This document shows, in pieces, positions 24,929 to 32,506 of a stretch of DNA of 64,000 nt (positions within the stretch are counted from its first letter, which is position 1; the number at the start of each line of letters is the position of its first letter). The notes under the pieces were generated by a model, which worked only from the letters and a program-made list of their open reading frames with translations, did no database searches and was not told the origin of the DNA. Source of the stretch: Olleya marilimosa CAM030 (lineage in GTDB: Bacteria > Bacteroidota > Bacteroidia > Flavobacteriales > Flavobacteriaceae). The position numbers and the translations under genes are program-made. The stretch spans positions 186,001-250,000 of the forward strand of contig NZ_JADR01000002.1 in assembly GCF_000518485.1 (NCBI RefSeq), written 5' to 3'.

Positions 24929-25984
24929 ATGTCTCAATTTAATACACTAACAATTTCTGATATCACACGTCAAACAGACCAATGTGTTACGTTGACTTTT
25001 GCTGTACCAGATAATTTAAAACAAGACTATGCCTTTAAAGCAGGTCAATATATTACACTAAAAACTAAAATTAACGATGCAGAAGTAAGACGTGATTACT
25101 CATTATGTTCTTCTCCGTCAAGCGGAATACTAACCGTTGCGGTTAAAGCAGTACCAAACGGAACCTTTAGTACTTATGCCAACAGCAGTTTAAAAGCTGG
25201 AGATACTTTAGAGGTTGCAAAACCACAAGGACGTTTTGTTTTTGAACCAAAAGCATCCGAGGAACGCACAATTGCAGCATTTGCAGCAGGAAGCGGAATA
25301 ACACCAATTTTAAGTATTGCAAAGACAGTATTAGAGCAAGAACCTAAAAGCCACTTTGTATTAGTTTATGGTAACAAAACGGTTAATGACACTATATTTT
25401 TAGCAGATATTTTAGCCTTACACCATCAATATCCAGAGCGTTTTTATGTACAGTTTTTATATAGCCAATCTCAAGAAGAGAACGCTTTATTTGGACGTAT
25501 CGAAAAAAGTACCGTTAACCTTATTGTAAAAAATAAATATAAACACGTAACAATTGACGCGTTTTACCTTTGTGGTCCAGAAGCAATGATTAACACAGTA
25601 AAAGAGGTTTTAGTTGAAAATAATATTGCCGAAAATACTATTCATTTTGAATTATTTACTGCTGCTACCCAAAATACAACAACCACTGCAGAAGCAACTG
25701 ATGGTAATACCCAAATTACAGTAACAGTGGATGACGAGTCAGAGACCTTTACTATGTCTCAAAAACAAACCGTATTAGAAGCTGCTTTAAAACAAGACTT
25801 AGATGCACCATATTCTTGTCAAGGTGGTGTTTGTAGTAGCTGTATTGCAAGAGTTACAGATGGTCAAGCAATAATGAGACAAAACAACATACTTACAGAT
25901 GCCGAAGTGGCTGAAGGATTAATTTTAACCTGTCAAGCACATCCTACAACACCTACATTGGTAGTCGATTATGATGATGTATAA
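24929..25984 (+). CDS. PaaE-like flavin/2Fe-2S oxidoreductase
   Basis: A 351-residue NAD(P)H-dependent reductase with three domains: an FAD-binding barrel (1-105, with RRDYSLCSSP), an NAD(P)-binding domain (about 106-235, with AAGSGITPILSI and FYLCGPEAMI), and a C-terminal plant-type 2Fe-2S ferredoxin domain (about 265-351). Its cysteines are spaced C-x4-C-x2-C-x29-C. This architecture is that of PaaE, the reductase of phenylacetyl-CoA epoxidase, but no paaABCD is near, so the partner oxygenase or desaturase is unknown. It is divergent from padR across a 110-bp gap. Confidence 0.85.
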   Translation: MSQFNTLTISDITRQTDQCVTLTFAVPDNLKQDYAFKAGQYITLKTKINDAEVRRDYSLCSSPSSGILTVAVKAVPNGTFSTYANSSLKAGDTLEVAKPQGRFVFEPKASEERTIAAFAAGSGITPILSIAKTVLEQEPKSHFVLVYGNKTVNDTIFLADILALHHQYPERFYVQFLYSQSQEENALFGRIEKSTVNLIVKNKYKHVTIDAFYLCGPEAMINTVKEVLVENNIAENTIHFELFTAATQNTTTTAEATDGNTQITVTVDDESETFTMSQKQTVLEAALKQDLDAPYSCQGGVCSSCIARVTDGQAIMRQNNILTDAEVAEGLILTCQAHPTTPTLVVDYDDV

Positions 25985-25992
25985 GCCAAAAT

Positions 25993-26013
25993 AAACGTTT
26001 AAACGTTTTTTTT
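25993..26013 (+). terminator. Candidate terminator of the PaaE-like gene
   Basis: AAACGTTTAAACGTTT is a 16-bp palindrome (6-bp stem with a 4-nt loop) followed at once by T's on the plus strand, 9 bp past the stop. The stem is weak. Confidence 0.45.
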
Positions 26014-26076
26014 ATACCTTTTACCGAATCGCATCTAAAACAGACCTTCAAAAAATAAAACTAGTCTAGTATCAGA

Positions 26077-26187
26077 TATCTTTGAAACAGATTATAACAC
26101 TGAAATTTGTTAGTTTAAGGGATGATATTAATTTTATATTAGTAGTTAAAATCTAAAATGCCTCAAGAAATTGAGGCTTTTTTTATG
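26077..26187 (+). ncRNA. Possible small transcript with its own terminator
   Basis: A -7-like box TATCTTTG (26077-26084) is followed about 75 bp later by a good terminator hairpin (26160-26177, GCCTCAAG/loop/TTGAGGC, then seven T's). The terminator is 175 bp past the nearest plus-strand gene, which already has a weak terminator. No -33 TTG is seen, so this is a speculative sRNA. Confidence 0.2.
26160..26184 (+). terminator. Plus-strand intrinsic terminator
   Basis: GCCTCAA pairs with TTGAGGC over a 4-nt loop, followed by TTTTTTT on the plus strand. Its T run overlaps the stop codon of the convergent GT9 gene. Confidence 0.7.
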
Positions 26188-27208
26188 CGTTTAAAACAGC
26201 AGTAACTTTTTCTGTAATTTGTTTAGGTAGTATACTTCCAGCCACATTTTTATAATCTTCTGGATATTTATTACCATAAATAGAAGTCGGTAATTTAGGA
26301 TACAACATTTTGTCTGGTGTAATATTATAGCTTTTAGGCTGATTAAATGCTGCAAAACCTGCATAAGGATGCGTAACTCCCCAAATAGTAATCACTTTAA
26401 CACCAAGCATAGCTGCCAAGTGCGCATTACCAGAATCCATGCTTATCATTACATCCAAGTTAGATATTAAATCTAACTCCTGGTTTAAATTATAAAGACC
26501 TGCAACATTTATTACAGCATCACTATTTGCTGCTAATGTATCCAGTTTAGCTTGGTCTGCTTTACCACCAAACAGAAAAATAATATAATGCTTCTGTAAT
26601 ACATTAATAACCTCTTGCATTTGATCCAATGGATACATTTTGGATGTGTATTGTGCAAAAGGTGCTATACCAATCCATTGCTTTGTGTTTTGGTTATTTA
26701 CTTTGTTTAAGATTGCTTCTGGCAGAGTTTTTTTTGAAGGAAAACTAGGGTTATCTAAACTAAGCTTAAAACCTAAGGCTTTAAAAACGTCTGCATAACG
26801 TTGATGCGTACTTTTTAAAGGATGAAAATTTTGCCCATTAACTAGTGCTTTCTTTTCGCTTCGACCTTTATCTATTTGTTTAAATTTTTTTCCGAAGAAA
26901 AAAAGCTTTAAAATCTTAGTTCTTAAAACATTATGTAAATCTGCAACAGCATCTATTTGTAATGCTTTTAGTTGCTTGGATAGTTTATATAATCCAAAAA
27001 CACCTTTGTGCTGTTTGTGTAAATCAATAGCAAAAACCTCAACATTTTTTAAATCTCTAAAAAAAGGAGCAAAAAACGGACGTGTTAAAACGGTTAATTT
27101 AAGGTCTGGATAATGTTGTGTTAAGGCTTGTAAAACAGGAACAGTCATAGCAACGTCTCCCATTGCAGAGAGACGTATTACTAAGATATGCTTTGGTATT
27201 TTGGACAT
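26183..27208 (-). CDS. Glycosyltransferase family 9 protein
   Basis: A 341-residue GT-B enzyme of the heptosyltransferase-like family (GT9). It begins HILVIRLSAMGDVAMTVPVL, the family's N-terminal signature, and has the C-terminal donor-site strip ISMDSGNAHLAAMLGVKVITIWG followed by PYAG. It should transfer a sugar from an activated donor to an LPS core or other envelope acceptor. No heptose genes are in the window, so the sugar is unknown. It follows the DUF4254 gene with a terminator-like hairpin in the 36-bp gap. Confidence 0.9.
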   Translation of the reverse strand: MSKIPKHILVIRLSAMGDVAMTVPVLQALTQHYPDLKLTVLTRPFFAPFFRDLKNVEVFAIDLHKQHKGVFGLYKLSKQLKALQIDAVADLHNVLRTKILKLFFFGKKFKQIDKGRSEKKALVNGQNFHPLKSTHQRYADVFKALGFKLSLDNPSFPSKKTLPEAILNKVNNQNTKQWIGIAPFAQYTSKMYPLDQMQEVINVLQKHYIIFLFGGKADQAKLDTLAANSDAVINVAGLYNLNQELDLISNLDVMISMDSGNAHLAAMLGVKVITIWGVTHPYAGFAAFNQPKSYNITPDKMLYPKLPTSIYGNKYPEDYKNVAGSILPKQITEKVTAVLNA

Positions 27209-27213
27209 ACTAA

Positions 27214-27246
27214 AAACACGTGCTAAAATTACAAGTGCACGTTTTT
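27214..27246 (-). terminator. Terminator-like hairpin between DUF4254 and GT9 genes
   Basis: ACGTGC pairs with GCACGT over a 13-nt loop, extended by three A-T pairs beyond a mismatch, with a T run on the minus strand. It starts at the DUF4254 stop and ends 6 bp before the GT9 start, so it may attenuate GT9 expression. Confidence 0.45.
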
Positions 27247-27853
27247 ATTTCTGATTTCTTAAAACAGGGTTAAGCTCGTCGTCATTATACATTTTCATTT
27301 GCTTATACACTTTCATGTATTTATAACCATTTTGGATATCTGATAATAAGGTATCAATAGCAGTACTTAAATCCACACGTTGTTCTAATAAAATATCCAA
27401 TTTAGTTTGGCATGCTGCTTTATGCGCTTCAGAAGCATCTGCTCTAGTTGCTTCTTCTTCCATGTGGTATACTTTTAGCGCAAGGATAGACAATCTATCA
27501 ACTCCCCAAGCTGGACTTTCAGTATTAATAGTTGCATCACTTTTAGGTGTTACATCTTTATATTGCTCTAAAAAATAGCTGTCAATATATTCTACCATAT
27601 CAGTTCTATCTTGGTTAGAGGCATCAATTTTACGTTTTAAAGTTAATGCTGCAACTGGATCAATTTGTGGATCACGAATAATATCTTCATAATGCCATTG
27701 TACAGTATCTATCCAACATTTACGGTACAATAGGTGCTCTAATAAGTGCGTGCTTTTATCATAAACATTGGTAAACGGTTGGTCTACCGTATTAATGATA
27801 TGGTACTTTTTTATAACGTCCTGGAATATTGTATTTGCTGTATCTGTAAACAT
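27245..27853 (-). CDS. DUF4254 domain protein
   Basis: A 202-residue mostly alpha-helical cytoplasmic protein recognised as DUF4254 (WHYEDIIRDPQIDPVAALTLKRKID, WGVDRLSILALKVYHM). No catalytic motif is evident. It is commonly found beside GT9-type glycosyltransferases in Bacteroidota, as here, which hints at a shared role in LPS or other envelope glycan synthesis. Divergent from upp. Confidence 0.85.
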   Translation of the reverse strand: MFTDTANTIFQDVIKKYHIINTVDQPFTNVYDKSTHLLEHLLYRKCWIDTVQWHYEDIIRDPQIDPVAALTLKRKIDASNQDRTDMVEYIDSYFLEQYKDVTPKSDATINTESPAWGVDRLSILALKVYHMEEEATRADASEAHKAACQTKLDILLEQRVDLSTAIDTLLSDIQNGYKYMKVYKQMKMYNDDELNPVLRNQK

Positions 27854-27914
27854 ATTGTTATTTTTAAGACTGTAAAATTACATAATTTAAACTGAATTTT
27901 AGGCTGTACGCGTT

Positions 27915-27943
27915 TTGGCTTTTTAAATATTAGAGTAACTTTA
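27915..27943 (+). promoter_or_regulatory. Promoter of upp
   Basis: TTG at 27915-27917, an 18-bp spacer, then TAACTTTA (27936-27943), one mismatch from TAnnTTTG. The ATG at 27965 is 21 bp further on. Confidence 0.5.
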
Positions 27944-27964
27944 CTTTTTAAAGACATAATTATC

Positions 27965-28624
27965 ATGCATATTCATAATCTATCTGAACAAAATTCTATT
28001 TTAAATCAATTTATTGCTGAAATCAGAGACGTTTCTGTCCAAAACGATAGTATGCGTTTTAGAAGAAATATTGAGCGTATTGGAGAAATTTTAGGCTACG
28101 AATTAAGTAAGGCTTTAGAGTTTGAAACTAGATCTATAACAACTCCTTTAGCAACAATAATGACTGAAACCCCAAAAAACGATGTGGTTTTATGTTCAAT
28201 ACTTAGAGCTGGAGTCCCATTACATAATGGTTTACTAAACTATTTTGATAAATCAGAAAATGCATTTATATCTGCTTACAGACACCATTTAGATAATCCT
28301 GAATCTTTTGAAATAGTTGTCGAGTATCTAGCATGTCCTGACCTTACTGGTAAAACATTAATATTAGCAGATCCTATGTTAGCCACAGGACAATCTTTAA
28401 TTGCAACTTACAAAGCTTTAGAGCCTTTTGGAAAACCAAAGCATGTGCATATTGTTGCTGCAATTGGTGCAGAGCCTGGTGTTGATTATTTAAAAAATAA
28501 TTTACCTGAAAACACTAATCTGTGGATTGCTGCAATAGATAAAAGCTTAAATAATAAAGGTTATATCGTTCCTGGATTAGGAGATGCTGGCGATTTAGCT
28601 TTTGGTGCAAAACTACAACACTAA
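27965..28624 (+). CDS. upp: Uracil phosphoribosyltransferase
   Basis: A 219-residue type I phosphoribosyltransferase that makes UMP from uracil and PRPP (pyrimidine salvage). The PRPP loop is LILADPMLATGQSLIA, the uracil-binding segment near the C-terminus includes NKGYIVPGLGDAGDLAFG, and CSILRAGVPLHNGLL is conserved. Length is normal. Its last 12 bp overlap the convergent DUF6427 gene. Confidence 0.95.
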   Translation: MHIHNLSEQNSILNQFIAEIRDVSVQNDSMRFRRNIERIGEILGYELSKALEFETRSITTPLATIMTETPKNDVVLCSILRAGVPLHNGLLNYFDKSENAFISAYRHHLDNPESFEIVVEYLACPDLTGKTLILADPMLATGQSLIATYKALEPFGKPKHVHIVAAIGAEPGVDYLKNNLPENTNLWIAAIDKSLNNKGYIVPGLGDAGDLAFGAKLQH

Positions 28625-29536
28625 TAAAACGATTGGTATAACAACTAACAATCCTAAAAACAATTCTTTAAACCACTTTTCTTCAATAGTTTCAATATAA
28701 TTGGTAATTATTACAGCCAAAGGTGCAAATAAAAATAACAGCTCGCTTCCATTTTTTTGAGGTGCAAATGCTGCAATCACACTAGCAAAAACACAAGCTA
28801 AAAATAAGATTTTATAAGAAGGTCGATAACTTCTCATTTTCTTTTTAATATCCTTTAAATAAAACAAAGACGACCAGATACCAAAAGATAACAACATAGT
28901 TATTGCTGTTATAAATTGTACCGAATTATAGCTGTTAAAATCAAAATTAACTGCTGGATTTATATTTAGTGCTAAAAAATAATCATCGTAAACAAGGACG
29001 GAAAAACTAATTGCTAAAACAGCAACAGCAGCCAATCCAATAAACGGAACCAAGTAATATTTTACAGTGGTTTCTGAAAACAACAACATAGCAATAAACA
29101 GCAACGGGAAAAACAAAATAGCCCAAAAATAAAATAGCGACGCCATAGCAATTAAAAACCCTGAATCAAATAGCTTTTTAATTACATCTTTTTTTGACCT
29201 AACACTTATTAAACGTCTTAATGTGAGTAATATAAAAAAATTAGAGACTACAATTTTATAGTCCAATAAAGCTTGCGGAATAGCTAAAAAAAACAGCGCA
29301 AATAATAAAATTTCGTAGTTATTTTGTTGCGATAATAAGTTTTTAGTAACTATAAAGTTAAGCAATAATATAGACAAATACACTAAAATAAAAACAGCGA
29401 TATTGGTCCAAATGGACGTTTCAGCATTAACCAAATTTGGGTACTTAAAAGGCAACAATAAAAAAGCAATTAGTGTGATACTAAAAACAATTAAAAAATT
29501 AATTGGTTTGGATTTGCTAAAAATTGTTGTAATCAT
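28613..29536 (-). CDS. DUF6427 family membrane protein
   Basis: A 307-residue integral membrane protein with about nine or ten hydrophobic helices and short loops (FLIVFSITLIAFLLLPF, IWTNIAVFILVYLSILLLNF, ...). I recognise the combination upp-DUF6427-DUF6341-purD as common in Flavobacteriaceae, which supports the name; function is unknown. It is transcribed convergently with upp and divergently from the DUF6341 gene, whose promoter lies in the 46-bp gap and reaches into this gene's start region. Confidence 0.76.
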   Translation of the reverse strand: MITTIFSKSKPINFLIVFSITLIAFLLLPFKYPNLVNAETSIWTNIAVFILVYLSILLLNFIVTKNLLSQQNNYEILLFALFFLAIPQALLDYKIVVSNFFILLTLRRLISVRSKKDVIKKLFDSGFLIAMASLFYFWAILFFPLLFIAMLLFSETTVKYYLVPFIGLAAVAVLAISFSVLVYDDYFLALNINPAVNFDFNSYNSVQFITAITMLLSFGIWSSLFYLKDIKKKMRSYRPSYKILFLACVFASVIAAFAPQKNGSELLFLFAPLAVIITNYIETIEEKWFKELFLGLLVVIPIVLLVL

Positions 29537-29556
29537 TAACTCTTTTTGTATTTTTG
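29527..29556 (+). promoter_or_regulatory. Promoter of the DUF6341 gene
   Basis: TTG (29527-29529), exactly 19 bp spacer, TATTTTTG (29549-29556): a full match to the Bacteroidota TTG-N19-TAnnTTTG promoter. The ATG at 29583 follows 26 bp later. The -33 element lies within the first codons of the divergent DUF6427 gene. Confidence 0.65.
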
Positions 29557-29582
29557 TACTATAAATATACTACTATATAATT

Positions 29583-29810
29583 ATGAAAGATTTTTTTGAA
29601 GCTATACAAAGCCTTTTTGTTGACGTATTATTTGCTCCTTATGACGCATTAAGAGCCTTAGAACTAGAAAGCTGGTGGGCAGCAAACTTTATGTCTTGGA
29701 TATTTATCATCATTGGATTTGTAGCGTTTATTTATTGGATGTTACAATTAAAAGGTTACGCAGCTAACAACGAAGAAGATAAAAGTATCTCTTCACACTC
29801 ATATTTATAA
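29583..29810 (+). CDS. DUF6341 small membrane protein
   Basis: A 75-residue protein: an amphipathic, Trp-rich N-terminal half (PYDALRALELESWWAANFMSW) and a single membrane helix (about 38-57, WIFIIIGFVAFIYWMLQL), then a short charged tail. It is conserved in position between upp/DUF6427 and purD in flavobacteria (recollection). Function unknown; its own promoter is clear. It ends 3 bp before the convergent purD. Confidence 0.76.
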   Translation: MKDFFEAIQSLFVDVLFAPYDALRALELESWWAANFMSWIFIIIGFVAFIYWMLQLKGYAANNEEDKSISSHSYL

Positions 29811-29813
29811 AAC

Positions 29814-31085
29814 TTATAGGTCAAATCCTATATCTTTTCTATAATTCATCTTATCAAAGTTTAGTTTATCTATACTTTGGTAAGATTTTTTTATGGCCTC
29901 TTGGTACGTATCGCCATAACTAGTTATTGCCATAACACGACCACCTGAGGTTACAATACCTCCATCTTTATTTTGTGCTCCTGCATGAAACACAATAGAG
30001 TCTTCAATATTTTCTAGACCTGTAATGACTTTTCCTTTTTCATAAGCTTCCGGATAACCACCAGATACTAACATAATTGTAGTTGCTGCTCTTGGGTCTA
30101 CCTCAATAGTAATTTGATCCAAAGTTTGATTAGCAATTGCTTGAAAAACCTCAACTAAATCGTTTTTAAGTCTTGGCAATACGACTTCTGTTTCAGGATC
30201 ACCTAAACGCACGTTGTACTCGATAACCTTAGGCTCATCTCCTACTTTTATCAATCCAATAAATACAAACCCTTTGTATGGTAAATTATCTTTTTGCAAA
30301 CCAGCAATCGTTGGTTTAACCACTTGCGCTTCGACTTTATCCAAAAAGGCTTGATTAGCAAAAGGAACTGGAGACACTGCTCCCATTCCGCCTGTATTTA
30401 AGCCAGTATCACCTTCGCCAATACGTTTGTAATCTTTAGCAGTTGGTAGGATTTTATAATTTTTACCATCGGTTAGCACAAAACAACTTAACTCTATTCC
30501 GTCCAAAAATTCTTCGATAACCACTTTAGTACTTGCTTGCCCAAACTTAGCATCCACAAGCATGCTTTTTAATTCGGCTTTAGCCTGATCAATATCATTT
30601 AAAATTACAACCCCTTTACCTGCTGCTAATCCATCTGCTTTAAGTACAAATGGCGGATTTAAGGTTTCTAAAAACGCGTAACCATCTTCCACAGTGTCTT
30701 TATTAAAGCTTTGGTAAGCTGCAGTTGGTATGTTATGTCTGTATAAAAACTGTTTTGCAAACTCTTTACTACCTTCTAAGGTTGCAGCTGCTTGTTGTGG
30801 TCCAATTACCGCTACGTTTTTAAGTGCGTTATCTGCTAAGAAAAAATCATGAATACCTAATACTAAAGGATCTTCAGGACCAACCACTACCATAGTAATT
30901 TTATTATTTAAAACCACCTCTTTTATGGCTTCAAAATCGGTTACGCTAACAGGTACATTTTTAGCTATTTGTGCTGTTCCAGAGTTTCCTGGTGCTACAA
31001 AAAGCGAGCTACATTTTGGGCTTTGTTTAAGCTTCCAAGCAATTGTATGTTCTCTTCCTCCTGATCCTAAAATTAAAATATTCAT
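29814..31085 (-). CDS. purD: Phosphoribosylamine--glycine ligase
   Basis: A 423-residue ATP-grasp enzyme that makes GAR from phosphoribosylamine and glycine in purine synthesis. It begins MNILILGSGGREHTIAWKL; the ATP-grasp region includes PPFVLKADGLAAGKGVVI, and the metal site PKVIEYNVRLGDPETEVVLP is intact. The start is the ATG at 31085: a longer frame would begin at a TTG (31118) that falls inside the -7 box at 31116-31123. No other pur gene is adjacent. Confidence 0.96.
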   Translation of the reverse strand: MNILILGSGGREHTIAWKLKQSPKCSSLFVAPGNSGTAQIAKNVPVSVTDFEAIKEVVLNNKITMVVVGPEDPLVLGIHDFFLADNALKNVAVIGPQQAAATLEGSKEFAKQFLYRHNIPTAAYQSFNKDTVEDGYAFLETLNPPFVLKADGLAAGKGVVILNDIDQAKAELKSMLVDAKFGQASTKVVIEEFLDGIELSCFVLTDGKNYKILPTAKDYKRIGEGDTGLNTGGMGAVSPVPFANQAFLDKVEAQVVKPTIAGLQKDNLPYKGFVFIGLIKVGDEPKVIEYNVRLGDPETEVVLPRLKNDLVEVFQAIANQTLDQITIEVDPRAATTIMLVSGGYPEAYEKGKVITGLENIEDSIVFHAGAQNKDGGIVTSGGRVMAITSYGDTYQEAIKKSYQSIDKLNFDKMNYRKDIGFDL

Positions 31086-31115
31086 TGTAGTAATGTTGTG
31101 TTGTTGTTGTTTCCA

Positions 31116-31123
31116 CAAAAATA
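31116..31123 (-). promoter_or_regulatory. -7 box upstream of purD
   Basis: TATTTTTG on the minus strand fits TAnnTTTG, 30 bp before the purD ATG. No well-placed -33 TTG. Confidence 0.42.
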
Positions 31124-31197
31124 ATTATTTAAAAGAATTTGATTGACTTTAAATCCAATAGTTTTTTATTTCTTTATTTTACAGAAAATCTATTGCA

Positions 31198-32505
31198 TTG
31201 AAACAATTTGAATGGTCTTTACGGTTAAAAGGATTTCCTGTTAATGAAGCTAAAAAAACACAAGCTATTATTGATGGGTTTACACAAGCTGATTATGCTA
31301 ATTACCTAAGTAAGCAACTACAAGCCATTGTTGCGTTTCATTTAGAACACACACCATTTTACAACACTTTATGTCAAGGGATTGACACCAAAGATTGGAG
31401 TGCCTTACCTGTGTTAACCAAAGCTAACTTGCAACAACCTTTAGCTAATAGATTATCCGATAAGTATACTTTAAAAACCGTACATAAGCATAAAACCTCA
31501 GGATCTTCCGGAACCCCTTTTGAGTTTGCTAAAGACAATTTTGCGCATGCTATGACTTGGGTAACGTTTATGCAACGTTATAGTTGGTTTAATATAGATT
31601 TAAACACCTCTAAACAAGCGCGTTTTTATGGCATTCCGTTAGATACCAATGGATATTATAAAGAACGTTTAAAGGATTGGTTAGGTAACCGTTTTAGGTT
31701 TTCGGTGTTTGATTTAAGTGATGCTGCTTTAAATAAAGTATTACATAAATTTAAACGTACAAAATTTAATTACATTAATGGTTACACTAGTGCTATCGTA
31801 CAATTTGCAAAGTTTTTAAAACGAAATAATATTGTTTTAAAAGACGTTTGTCCAACATTAACTGTTTGTATTGTCACCTCTGAAATGCTATTTGATGACG
31901 ATAAAAAACTGCTTGAAACACAATTTAATATTCCTATTGTAAATGAATATGGTGCAGCCGAATTAGGACTTATTGCTTTTGAGGACCAAGACGACAATTG
32001 GATAGTAAATACCAACCATTTATATGTCGAAATTTTAGACAATAACAACCAACCTGTCCCTTATGGTCAACCAGGTAAAATTGTGGTCACCGATTTATAT
32101 AATCGTGCACACCCTTTTATACGTTATGAGCTTGGCGATTTAGGTCAGTTGTCCACTAAAAGCACATTACAACGTCCCATTTTAGAATCTCTAATAGGAC
32201 GTACCAGTGACTTTATTTCGCTTCCAAGCGGAAAAATTGCAGCAGGCTTAACCTTTTATTATGTGACTAAAACCGTCATGACCAAAGACGCGAATGTAAG
32301 AGAGTTTATAATTGAACAAATTGAAATTGATACCTTTAAAATTGACTATGTTGCTACCGAAGCGTTAAGCCAACCTCAGCAAAAGGCTGTACAATTAGCT
32401 GTAGATAAATATTTGGAACCTAATTTAAAATTAATTTTTGAGCAGAAAACTATTTTGGAACGGGAAGTTAGTGGTAAACTAAAACAGTTTAGGTCTGGAT
32501 TGTAG
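31198..32505 (+). CDS. PaaK/CapK-like AMP-forming ligase
   Basis: A 435-residue adenylate-forming enzyme of the phenylacetate-CoA ligase-like group. The nucleotide-binding motif HKTSGSSGTPFEF is near residues 98-110; NEYGAAELGLIAFED and FIRYELGDLG are the A8-like segments. The start is a TTG (31198), since no ATG precedes the conserved N-terminal region. Relatives named CapK occur in polysaccharide loci; the true acid substrate is unknown. It is monocistronic and ends 1 bp from the convergent barrel gene, across a small palindrome TAGATTAAAATCTA (32503-32516). Confidence 0.8.
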   Translation: MKQFEWSLRLKGFPVNEAKKTQAIIDGFTQADYANYLSKQLQAIVAFHLEHTPFYNTLCQGIDTKDWSALPVLTKANLQQPLANRLSDKYTLKTVHKHKTSGSSGTPFEFAKDNFAHAMTWVTFMQRYSWFNIDLNTSKQARFYGIPLDTNGYYKERLKDWLGNRFRFSVFDLSDAALNKVLHKFKRTKFNYINGYTSAIVQFAKFLKRNNIVLKDVCPTLTVCIVTSEMLFDDDKKLLETQFNIPIVNEYGAAELGLIAFEDQDDNWIVNTNHLYVEILDNNNQPVPYGQPGKIVVTDLYNRAHPFIRYELGDLGQLSTKSTLQRPILESLIGRTSDFISLPSGKIAAGLTFYYVTKTVMTKDANVREFIIEQIEIDTFKIDYVATEALSQPQQKAVQLAVDKYLEPNLKLIFEQKTILEREVSGKLKQFRSGL

Positions 32506-32506
32506 A

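Noticed and set aside
24929-32505. A phenylacetate degradation cluster (PaaE-like plus PaaK-like)
   Set aside because: The two genes are over 5 kb apart, in separate transcription units, with no paaABCDG or thiolase; the PaaK-like protein is closer to CapK-type ligases.
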